Source of the DNA: an uncultured Methanoregula sp.
GTDB taxonomy: Archaea; Halobacteriota; Methanomicrobia; Methanomicrobiales; Methanospirillaceae
Direction of reading: 5' to 3'
Assembly: GCF_963678795.1 (NCBI RefSeq)
Contig: NZ_OY787452.1
Span: forward strand, 124,001-188,000
DNA: 64,000 nucleotides
The translations under genes were made by a program, and so were the position numbers. The notes below the pieces were generated by a model. It did no database searches. It was not told the origin of the DNA and saw nothing but the letters and a program-made list of their open reading frames with translations. Positions 35,489 through 44,014 of this stretch are shown here, one piece after another. Each line of letters starts with the position of its first letter. Within the stretch, counting starts at the first letter, position 1.

Positions 35489-35815
35489 TCACAGGCCCGC
35501 GATGCCCTTCGAGATGGTGTAGACCTCGTCGACCGGGCTGACAAAGATCTTGCCGTCGCCAAACGTCCCTTCCGTCCCGGTCTTTGCGACCGATAAGATC
35601 ATCTTAATGACCTTGTCCTTTGCATCCTCCGGGATCACCATCAGGATCAGGGTCTTTGGGATCTCGTCATAGACCATCCCCCCGATCCTGATCCCTTTCT
35701 GCTTCCCTCGTCCCACGACATCGACCATGGTCGCTGCATTGAATCCCGCAGAGGAGAGCTCCGCAAGCACTTCGTCCTTCTTCTCGGGCCGCACAATTGC
35801 ACGTATCAGTAACAT
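35489..35815 (-). CDS. nifI1: PII-family nitrogenase regulator NifI1
   Basis: This 108-residue partner of NifI2 has MLLIRAIVRPEKKDEVLAEL, VDVVGRGKQKGIRIGG, the short T-loop MVYDEIPKTLILMVI and the nucleotide loop TEGTFGDGKIFVSPVDE, ending VYTISKGIAGL. The YDEIPKT pattern and place between nifH and nifI2 are diagnostic. ATG 35815 is used; an in-frame GTG at 35821 adds two residues. It lies about 40 bases after nifH. Confidence 0.93.
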   Translation of the reverse strand: MLLIRAIVRPEKKDEVLAELSSAGFNAATMVDVVGRGKQKGIRIGGMVYDEIPKTLILMVIPEDAKDKVIKMILSVAKTGTEGTFGDGKIFVSPVDEVYTISKGIAGL

Positions 35816-35857
35816 TGCCACTCACACACCTGATTTTGTCCTCGTTTCGTACTCCGT

Positions 35858-37100
<1,243 letters not shown>

Positions 37101-37103
37101 AAA

Positions 37104-37115
37104 TATTTATATATG
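37104..37115 (-). promoter_or_regulatory. Probable nif TATA box
   Basis: On the minus strand the region reads CCATATATAAATATTTG, an A/T-rich archaeal TATA box, about 8 bases downstream of the NrpR-type operator. Transcription would start about 25 bases further on. Confidence 0.6.
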
Positions 37116-37122
37116 GTGGTAG

Positions 37123-37136
37123 GAAGATTCCTTCCA
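37123..37136. promoter_or_regulatory. NrpR-type operator GGAA-N6-TTCC upstream of nif
   Basis: The plus strand reads GGAAGATTCCTTCC, that is GGAA, six bases, TTCC, which is the operator consensus established for the methanogen nitrogen repressor NrpR. It lies directly upstream of the TATA box, overlapping where TFB would bind, so occupancy by NrpR would block initiation when ammonium is plentiful. Confidence 0.7.
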
Positions 37137-37387
37137 TCAAAACAACCTGAAATACCATAATAGATCATGAAAAATCCGGTTAGTATCAACGGTAAATGTC
37201 TTCCTGACGCACCGGGTACTTAGATAATTACCAGAATCCCTGGCGCAGGAAAGAGAGCGGCCATGGGAAAAAATCCCTGGAGAGCACACGCCCGTTGTCC
37301 AACAGATCCCCATGTTCCCCGGCTGTAAAAAATTTGCACTCTCCTTCCGCATCTCTCCAGCGGGAAATGAATGAGAGGGTGGACATT

Positions 37388-37972
37388 TCAGACGCATGTC
37401 CTGGTAATGATCTCAACAATACGCAGGGCGGTCAGCGGGTCCACTCCCTGTGCGATAATAATTCCGGCAAGACCTGCAAAAGCAGACCAGAACACGTTTT
37501 TCACCTGCTCGTTCTTCCCGAGCATTGTGATCACGGTATCCGTCCCGGTATTCATTGCGAACCGGATGAACTTCGGCAGGAAGATAAAGAGCGGCAGGAA
37601 GAGAACCGCTGCCCCGATGAACGCGAGCGTGATTTCTGCTTTTCCGGCCAGCAAGATACCGACCGGTACCGCAAAGCTTCCGGCCAGGACTGCCGCAAGC
37701 CCGACCTCGCCGAACCAGAAGTAATGCCGCTTCAGGGCGCAGGTCGCTCTCTCTTCATCGGTCAGTGCCCCAAGATCGAAGATGCCGAGAATGTTCAGCA
37801 TCCCGTACCAGACCGCATGGGTCTCTTCCGGGTCGGCTACGATCCCGAGAAAGAGGACCGCGACCGGTATGATAAGCAGGAGCAGCGGCAGGTGCGCAAA
37901 GAAAAAAATGATCGCGAGCAGGAGCCCGGCGCCGCAGATAACGGCCCGGGTCTGCAACACGGACTCAAACAT
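37388..37972 (-). CDS. Unknown membrane protein upstream of nif
   Basis: This 194-residue protein has about five hydrophobic helices, two near the start (AVICGAGLLLAIIFFF, LLLLIIPVAVLFLGIV), two in the middle (VGLAAVLAGSFAVPVGILL, LAFIGAAVLFLPLFIFL) and one near the end (FAGLAGIIIAQGV). Between them is a charged loop (LTDEERATCALKRHYF). I do not recognise the family. It overlaps the preceding 154-residue gene by 8 bases and is on the nif strand, but a 400-base gap and promoter separate it from nifH. Confidence 0.75.
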   Translation of the reverse strand: MFESVLQTRAVICGAGLLLAIIFFFAHLPLLLLIIPVAVLFLGIVADPEETHAVWYGMLNILGIFDLGALTDEERATCALKRHYFWFGEVGLAAVLAGSFAVPVGILLAGKAEITLAFIGAAVLFLPLFIFLPKFIRFAMNTGTDTVITMLGKNEQVKNVFWSAFAGLAGIIIAQGVDPLTALRIVEIITRTCV

Positions 37973-38429
37973 TCTTCACGTCCGCAACTATCGTGATCTC
38001 GAAGACCGGGCTCATGTACCCGCCGTTCTCCGGGCTGAAGTCCCGGGAGAGTCCCAGTTTCCGTCGGGCCGTGCGGATCCGGACCGTGTGGGTGCCCGGC
38101 GCTCGCGGGTACACGCGCCGGCCGTCCGTGTCGCGCATCTCCCGGTAGGGCGGGATCTCGAACCAGTCCGGCCAGAAACGGATCCCACGCGGGATATCCG
38201 TTCCCCTCATCAGGTCCTGCAGCCGCCGGGGTATCATGTTGTCGTAGATCACGTCGATGATCAGATCCTCGCCCTCTCTCCCCGGCTGCAGGTCCAGCTC
38301 GTAGAAGACCGGGTTTCGCCGGACTTCTTCGAGCGTGAGCGGGGTGTCCTTTGTCAGCGGTTCGAGACCGGAAAAGGTGCCACGGTACAGGCCGGTCACG
38401 GTCGCGACCGGGACGTTTTCATCGTTCAT
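37965..38429 (-). CDS. Unknown 154-residue protein in a three-gene cluster
   Basis: I do not recognise this protein. It is soluble, begins MNDENVPVATVTGLYRGTFS and appears beta-rich, with PVFYELDLQPGREGEDLIID and RRVYPRAPGTHTVRIRTAR. I chose ATG 38429 because GAGAGAGGTG lies just upstream; earlier in-frame starts lack a site. The gene overlaps the stop of the 54-residue gene upstream by 11 bases and the membrane-protein gene downstream by 8 bases, so the three form a tightly coupled operon. Confidence 0.75.
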   Translation of the reverse strand: MNDENVPVATVTGLYRGTFSGLEPLTKDTPLTLEEVRRNPVFYELDLQPGREGEDLIIDVIYDNMIPRRLQDLMRGTDIPRGIRFWPDWFEIPPYREMRDTDGRRVYPRAPGTHTVRIRTARRKLGLSRDFSPENGGYMSPVFEITIVADVKNV

Positions 38430-38583
38430 GATGCACCTCTCTCCAGTGCTCATGCTCGTTCCGGAGCTTTTTGAATTCCTCAACGATCTCGTCATACCGT
38501 CCGATCTTCTGGTGGATGACGAAGAGCAGCGGATAGAGCGGGAGCACGGTCCCGAGGGTGATTCCTAATATTTCTGTTTCCAT
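38419..38583 (-). CDS. 54-residue single-helix membrane protein
   Basis: A frame starting at 38583 has GGAG about 9 bases upstream and encodes METEILGITLGTVLPLYPLL with one membrane helix (about residues 5-24), then a charged helix RYDEIVEEFKKLRNEHEHW that could form a short coiled coil, ending EVHHER. Its stop at 38419 overlaps the start of the next gene by 11 bases, so the two are translationally coupled. It resembles other small membrane-anchored subunits but has no named family. Confidence 0.65.
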   Translation of the reverse strand: METEILGITLGTVLPLYPLLFVIHQKIGRYDEIVEEFKKLRNEHEHWREVHHER

Positions 38584-38734
38584 ACGAATTATCTCCTGAT
38601 ATGGGGAGGAGGATGGTCCTCCTCCAGGATACCCGGAAGAAACCTGACGCTCCCCGGGTCTCTGCCCCCGCCAGAGTGGGCATCCCCCAGGATGCGATGA
38701 GGATGTAGTACCGGCCCGGAAATCAAAATTCCCG

Positions 38735-38835
38735 TTTCACCGTATTGGGTCGTATCGCAATGCGCCCCGTCCCCCACCGGGGGACATGTGGTGCAGGAGG
38801 GGGGCGATCAGGTCTTCTTCCAGGGGGTACCCGGT
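38735..38835. repeat. Copy D of the dispersed GC-rich repeat
   Basis: The segment TCGCAATGCGCCCCGTCCCC at about 38753-38772 is the same as in copy C on the opposite strand, followed by a GC-rich inverted repeat (CCCCACCGGGGGA). It separates the 167-residue gene from the three-gene cluster. Confidence 0.6.
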
Positions 38836-38845
38836 TCAATCCACT

Positions 38846-39349
38846 CTAGGCCAGTGCCGCCACGGTATCGGCCCAGGTCTCGACTTTCGTCCGGATCTCA
38901 TCGTCCGAGTAGGACGTGAGGCTCACACTGTCCCGGCCGAACGTGACCATGTAGATCTCCCCGTTCGGATCGCGGCATTTCAGGGTTGCGGAGAATGCAT
39001 CATTGTCGATATCGTGGACAATGCTGCCGGCGTGGGCAGCGATGTTGCCTGCTGCCGCGAGCACGGCCGTGATCCCTGCGTTGTAACCGGCGAGGCTGTT
39101 GTACTTCTCGGTGGTGTTGCCAATGGTCCTGGCACCGGCATCCTGGTAGAGGAACCTTGCCGTGTATGATTCGCGGGTCTTCTCTACCGGCGGGTGGCTG
39201 ACGCCGGCGGTCTCATAGGCTACACAGGAAAACGGGTTTCCTGTGATGACCGACTGGACGATCGTGTTGAACGCCGCTGCGTCTGCTATCGGGTTCGCGA
39301 GTATGCGAACCGCGGTCTTTACGGTTGTTTTCTGTACGAAATCTGCCAT
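38846..39349 (-). CDS. Unknown 167-residue soluble protein
   Basis: I do not recognise this protein. It begins MADFVQKTTVKTAVRILANP and has an alanine-rich middle (AGITAVLAAAGNIAAHAGSI) followed by a beta-like C-terminal part (NGEIYMVTFGRDSVSLTSYS). The sequence NGEIYMVTFGRDSVSLTSY suggests a small immunoglobulin-like or ligand-binding domain, but nothing diagnostic is visible. It lies on the nif strand, upstream of the three-gene cluster, and follows an A/T-richer gap. Confidence 0.65.
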   Translation of the reverse strand: MADFVQKTTVKTAVRILANPIADAAAFNTIVQSVITGNPFSCVAYETAGVSHPPVEKTRESYTARFLYQDAGARTIGNTTEKYNSLAGYNAGITAVLAAAGNIAAHAGSIVHDIDNDAFSATLKCRDPNGEIYMVTFGRDSVSLTSYSDDEIRTKVETWADTVAALA

Positions 39350-39834
39350 TTTTTATTCCTCCAGTTTTCTCCCGGAAGATCCTCCGGATCTTCCCGGATT
39401 GCTTCCTTGTCATCGGGGCCCCTTTGACATACCAGAATGGAACACGATAGGAGATGGGCCTGGCTGAATAAATTTTCAGATGGCAAAATGGCAGGTTTTG
39501 GTGAGGATTGGAGAGGATTGGGGCGCGGGAGTTGGCCGGATGATTTTGACAAAATGGGATGGGGGAGAAATCGTACCGGTGTTGTGAGATGCTGATATAA
39601 CCGGGCCATCATCACAATCTCATATCACCGATTCAACGATTCCTTTGTTGCAAAATCCAGGATAATTCTCCCATACGGAGGGGCATCACGATATACGGTT
39701 TTTATCCGACAGGACTTTTTTCAACAATTGAATGGTGTCCTCCAAGGATTCCATATATCATACATGTTCTTTGTATGAGATAAATAGAGAATAAAAATAA
39801 TCACCTTAATTATTCTACAAAATAATTCTCTATC
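39350..39834. other. 485-bp intergenic region
   Basis: No credible gene is present. A weak inverted repeat (TGAGATGCTGATA and TCATATCACC) and an A/T-rich promoter-like tract at about 39770-39830 lie here. Base composition shifts from GC-rich (nif side) to A/T-rich (defence side) across it, marking the edge of the acquired island. Confidence 0.45.
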
Positions 39835-40771
39835 ATGGAAGAGTCTCTCACTTTTTTGAAACTCGCGGAACTTGTTCTCGATGTGACAAAACATCCGTTA
39901 GGATATTATGAAATCTGGGAGGAAGCAGTAAAAACCGGATTATCCAAGCGTGTCAATACCAAGGGAAAAACACCATGGGACTCTATTGGGGCTCAAGTCT
40001 ATGTAGATATTCGGGATAATCCCAAATCCCCGTTTTATCAGGTTAGCAAACGACCCACGAAATTTTCTCTCAAGAAATATTCCAATATACCAATTACCGT
40101 TCAGGAAAAACCTGTTGAGAAGAAGACACGGGATTGCTATTCCGAACGGGATCTTCATCCACTTGTTACGCGGTTTGTGTATGCAAATCAGCATTTCAAA
40201 GCTCTCATCAAGACAATCTTCCATGAATCTTCATCAAATGAAAAAAGGGATTCAACGAATGGCTTCACCCGGATCTTGTTGGCGCCTATCTGCCTTTGAT
40301 GATTATGATGAAGTCACCCTCCGACTTCAGAAATCGCTCTCGATGAGTTCAGTTAAAATATTTTCCTTTGAACTGAAGAAGGATCTCAATTTTTCAAATC
40401 TTCGGCAATATTATTTCCAAGCGGTCTCGAATTCGAGTTGGGCTCATGAAGGGTATCTTGTTGTTGGAAAACTTGCCGAAGATTCCGATCTCATCGATGA
40501 GCTGCGGCGTCTGAATAATGCATTTGGGATAGGCATAATAAAACTCAATTTTGAAAGCCTCGATGAGAGTGAGATACTGTTTCAATCAAAGGTCAGGGCG
40601 GAGTTGGACTGGAATACCGTTAACCGGCTTATTGAGGAGAACCCACATTTCAGACGGTTTATAGAAGACGTCGAAGAGGATTTGCAGTTGCGGAAGATCA
40701 AAGGAGCGTATGACAAGGTACTGAATGAAGAGGAGTTGGTGAAGTATATAGCGGAGAAAAAGATTGGGTGA
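39835..40771 (+). pseudogene. HARE-HTH/COG2958-like protein with two frameshifts
   Basis: Three frames together encode one protein. The first (39835 to about 40240) has a winged-helix start (KLAELVLDVTKHPLGYYEIW, GAQVYVDIRDNPKSPFYQV), then ERDLHPLVTRFVYANQHFKA. A short middle frame reads KGFNEWLHPDLVGAYLP. The last reads FDDYDEVTLRLQKSLSMSSV to the end at 40771. The frames join if one A is restored at 40241-40246 and one T at 40295-40297. The proteins of this group combine a HARE-HTH domain with a COG2958-like part and often sit near restriction systems. The two single-base slips may be mutation or assembly error. Confidence 0.75.
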
Positions 40772-40778
40772 TGATTAA

Positions 40779-41207
40779 TTATTTTGACCCGGTGAAGGGA
40801 AGAAAATCCTGCAGTTTTCCTTCGTCAATACTTCGGTGTATAAATTCACCGATCCTTTCCGTTAAACACAATTCTCTTGCATCAAAAGAAATCCCGTAAA
40901 ACATACTTTTTCCGATTTCAAGAGATGCCCAATTATTATTCGGTTGATCTGGGGTATTGTTCAAGATTGGAATGAGAAGTGAGCCTCGATAATCAAGCTG
41001 GTCGTTGTTATAGAGTTCGCCTTTGATTATTCCCATGTTTGCATTGATTTTCTTATATTCGACAATCAGAAAAAGTTGGCTGAATCGATCATCCCCATCG
41101 ATTGGCGGGTTCTCCTCTCGTAAGATGGCAATAATCTCTTTTTTGGAATGGTTTTGTGGGTGTGAGGGAAGGTTGTTAGATTTATCTGGAGTTTTTGTTT
41201 TGTTCAT
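40779..41207 (-). CDS. Unknown 142-residue protein at the end of the hsd operon
   Basis: I do not recognise this protein. It is soluble with a polar N-terminus (MNKTKTPDKSNNLPSHPQ), then ELYNNDQLDYRGSLLIPIL and SLEIGKSMFYGISFDA. It lies 22 bases behind the PD-(D/E)XK-like gene on the same strand. The A/T-rich codon use matches the restriction genes, so it probably travels with them. It may be a small accessory or inhibitor protein, which is inference from position. Confidence 0.6.
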   Translation of the reverse strand: MNKTKTPDKSNNLPSHPQNHSKKEIIAILREENPPIDGDDRFSQLFLIVEYKKINANMGIIKGELYNNDQLDYRGSLLIPILNNTPDQPNNNWASLEIGKSMFYGISFDARELCLTERIGEFIHRSIDEGKLQDFLPFTGSK

Positions 41208-41229
41208 AATATACCATCATTGCGAGGGA

Positions 41230-41679
41230 TTATTTATTTAATTCCTCAAGAACGTCGGTTTCCATATCGTAGAAATAAAATGAAAGATTTCCATCTAATA
41301 AGTGCCGATGTTTCTTTAGCCATTTTTCAGGGATTTCTCTTTCCCCTCCGAAGACGATGAATTTTTTCTCCCCAGGTGTTTTCTCAAGCAGCCAGACATA
41401 TTCTGCAATAGTCGAGGTGATTCCAGAATTATTTTTTGTTCGAGTATAACGTTTTGCCTCTCCAACAATTTTACCGTCAGAAGATACCATATCAAATTTT
41501 TTAGGGACGTTCACCACTTGTTTTTCTTCAAAAGATGTTCCAAAAAAAACACTCATTCGTTTTCGGACAACAAATTCAAATGTTTTGGGAAGTCTTCGCG
41601 GAGCTGACTTTTCGTATAATTCATCATATAATTGTTTGAGATTTTCAGGATCTAGCTTTTCACTTGGGATTTGATCCAT
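41230..41679 (-). CDS. Small PD-(D/E)XK-like nuclease protein
   Basis: This 149-residue protein has a restriction-endonuclease-like core: KKFDMVSSDGKIVGEAKRYT gives the D and the E-x-K of a PD-(D/E)XK site, with flanking strands FEFVVRKRMSVFFG and KKFIVFGGEREIPE. It is too short to be a full restriction enzyme. ATG 41679 is used because GAGGTGA lies 8 bases upstream; the coding sequence overlaps the end of hsdS by 28 bases, so it is in the same operon. It may be an accessory nuclease of the type I system. Confidence 0.65.
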   Translation of the reverse strand: MDQIPSEKLDPENLKQLYDELYEKSAPRRLPKTFEFVVRKRMSVFFGTSFEEKQVVNVPKKFDMVSSDGKIVGEAKRYTRTKNNSGITSTIAEYVWLLEKTPGEKKFIVFGGEREIPEKWLKKHRHLLDGNLSFYFYDMETDVLEELNK

Positions 41680-42896
41680 TTGGCATTCACCTCTTCCCAT
41701 TCGGCAGTCAATTGACCGGAAAAGGCTTTTTTCATCAGACCTGCATTCAACTTCTTCGCATCTAATAATCCATTATTAATTTGTTGGCGTGTTTGAATCC
41801 ATTGGTCGACTGCCATCACAAATTTTTTCTGTAATTCAATAGGGGGAAGGGGAATCTTGAGCGCCTTAACTTGTGATGAATTTATATTTGAAAGACCACT
41901 CGAGTTTTTTGCACATGAGAGGAAGTACGAGTTTGCATATTGTGTTTGAAGTAATGCTGCGAGATATTCCGGAAGAAGCTTAGTCCTGTCGGTGCGTGCT
42001 CTAAAAATGTGGTTTTGATGGATCATTCCAGGGATTTCATCACGCCAGATTGTTCCTCTACCCAGATAGTTGGGGTTGCCACAACCCTCGATTAAAAGAA
42101 TATCCCCATTTTCGAGATGATACCTATCAATATCTTCAGGGAGAACCTCAATTTTTTTAATTTCTGAAAGATCTAGATAACCATCTTGCACATTTGCCAC
42201 TCGTAGATAAGGAACGTCAATAGTTTTTCTCCCTTGAAGTTTTCTACCTTTAGTTACCCCAGATCTGATTTCAGCGAGTTCACCAAGCGGTACCCATGAA
42301 AATTTTTTTTGATTCTTACTCGGATCTCCAAAAATATTGATAAAAGATGCGGAGAGAATTTTATCTAATAGGTCTAGTGCCTCCTCACGTTTTCTATAAA
42401 TATCTTTATTTTTTTGAATAATTTGAACGATTTTTTCTTGAACAGGTAATGGGGGGAGAGGTATTTCAATATCTTGAATTTTTTCTTTACCAATTGCTGT
42501 AAATGTGCTACCTTCTCCTTGAGCACACAATCGTGGTTCAATGAAATTAAGATAATAATAGATATACATTGTATGGGCATTTGCTCCGCCACGAATCGCT
42601 GATAAACCGCGACCTATACAACATTTTTCATTTGCAATATTTGTTGGGCCAACAGGAGCTCGGACTGAAAGGAGAATATCTCCAATTTTTGCGATTTTTT
42701 TCGGTTTTGAACACCATATCCGTGGGGTGGGTGAAATATCTCCAAAATCAGCTTTTCCTTGATAGAAAACAAGACCATCGCCAGTTTCATTATATGTATC
42801 ACCCGGGGGGGATTGTCCCATGTTAATATTTGCTACATCGGGCTCACCAAGTTTTGCCACTCTCCATTTTATCATTGTATTTTTTTTCATTTTCAT
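41652..42896 (-). CDS. hsdS: Type I restriction-modification specificity subunit HsdS
   Basis: This 414-residue subunit recognises a split DNA site. It has two target recognition domains, each ending in a conserved helix with a proline-rich motif (IPLPPLPVQEKIVQIIQKN at about residue 150 and IPLPPIELQKKFVMAVDQW at about 365). GDILLSVRAPVGPTN and GDILLIEGCGNPNYLGRG are the corresponding strands of the two halves. The start overlaps the end of the PIN-domain gene by 4 bases (ATGA), so translation is coupled to it. Both halves look intact. Confidence 0.93.
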   Translation of the reverse strand: MKMKKNTMIKWRVAKLGEPDVANINMGQSPPGDTYNETGDGLVFYQGKADFGDISPTPRIWCSKPKKIAKIGDILLSVRAPVGPTNIANEKCCIGRGLSAIRGGANAHTMYIYYYLNFIEPRLCAQGEGSTFTAIGKEKIQDIEIPLPPLPVQEKIVQIIQKNKDIYRKREEALDLLDKILSASFINIFGDPSKNQKKFSWVPLGELAEIRSGVTKGRKLQGRKTIDVPYLRVANVQDGYLDLSEIKKIEVLPEDIDRYHLENGDILLIEGCGNPNYLGRGTIWRDEIPGMIHQNHIFRARTDRTKLLPEYLAALLQTQYANSYFLSCAKNSSGLSNINSSQVKALKIPLPPIELQKKFVMAVDQWIQTRQQINNGLLDAKKLNAGLMKKAFSGQLTAEWEEVNAKWIKSQVKS

Positions 42897-44008
42897 TTTT
42901 TATCCCCCCACCCGAGGACGTTTTTCGCCAAGCCAATGAATTTTCTCGTTGCGATTTTATCTAAACATCGGACAGATTCATTCTCACAGAGAAGCCATGT
43001 GGTTTGTGGCAATTCAAGACAGGAACGGAAAGTAAAAAATAAAGAAAAATAATTTTTCAAAGCATCAGATTCTTTTTGGTGAGGTGTTTTTGAGGCATTA
43101 CCCGGTTGATCAATTCGCGCACGTTCCTGGGTAAGCGATGCACAATAAAAAATGTATATTTGATTAGATTTATTCGACGCAAGATGTGTATCAGGTGAAT
43201 AATCCAAATGTTGGAAAAGCCGATTTTTTATTTTTTTAGGATCTCTTTTCTCGCGTAAATGTTCATGCCAAAATAGCACTTCATTTGTCTCTTCTTTTTG
43301 TTTTCTTTTGGAACTGAGAATAAAAAAAATACACGGTTCATTAACAATAGCTGATACCGTAAAAGCATCATTAAGAATTCGACGCCACTTAACGGAAGGA
43401 TCCGGTTTTAATGACCCCAATTCCGAAGATGCGAACGCATTCCAATTGAAAATTCCTTTCCCCTTTCTTAACCGAGTGAGACGTCGAGTATTATCAACAC
43501 ATGGATTTGGAAAATTTTGAACAAGCCATTCTAATGCAGCATCGCGAAGATATACACAATTTGATTCAGGGATTGCCTTTGAAAGCTGTAAATCATTCGT
43601 TAATAATAGATGACCATTAATTATGCTCGCACCTCCAATTAATGCATCAGGTGTTGAAAGATCCTTATCCCCCCTTAATTCTCCTGCTTTTCTTGCAATT
43701 GACTCATCTACATCAATTATGGTAAAATTTTTCCCAATAATGCTTGTTAGATAAAGATCAGGATCATATCCTGCCTCATCTTTTGGTTCGCGTATAAGGT
43801 GCGTCAGAAGTTCCGATACAACTACTGTACTTATGCAAAGATCTATTTTCCCCTCAAATCCTGCTCGAAAAATGGGATCGAGATAATCAGACCACGGCTT
43901 TTGGTCTCCTAAATAATATCGTACGCAATTTGTATCTAATGCGACTTTCCTTCTAACGCCATCATCACCTTGGGCTACCTCTTGAATACGTTCCATCGCC
44001 GTGGACAT
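42893..44008 (-). CDS. PIN-domain RNase embedded between hsdM and hsdS
   Basis: The first 165 residues form a VapC-like PIN domain: KVALDTNCVRYYLG (first acidic residue), VVVSELLTHLI (glutamate), STPDALIGGA (aspartate) and LLLTNDLQLSK (last aspartate). The remaining 200 residues (about 170-371) are an unrecognised, aromatic, basic domain. No antitoxin gene is adjacent. It lies 6 bases after hsdM and overlaps hsdS by 4 bases, so it is made in fixed ratio with the RM subunits. By analogy with PrrC, which is an anticodon nuclease held silent by a type I RM complex, it may be an RNase released when the RM system is disturbed. That role is inference. Confidence 0.85.
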   Translation of the reverse strand: MSTAMERIQEVAQGDDGVRRKVALDTNCVRYYLGDQKPWSDYLDPIFRAGFEGKIDLCISTVVVSELLTHLIREPKDEAGYDPDLYLTSIIGKNFTIIDVDESIARKAGELRGDKDLSTPDALIGGASIINGHLLLTNDLQLSKAIPESNCVYLRDAALEWLVQNFPNPCVDNTRRLTRLRKGKGIFNWNAFASSELGSLKPDPSVKWRRILNDAFTVSAIVNEPCIFFILSSKRKQKEETNEVLFWHEHLREKRDPKKIKNRLFQHLDYSPDTHLASNKSNQIYIFYCASLTQERARIDQPGNASKTPHQKESDALKNYFSLFFTFRSCLELPQTTWLLCENESVRCLDKIATRKFIGLAKNVLGWGDKK

Positions 44009-44014
44009 TAAAAA

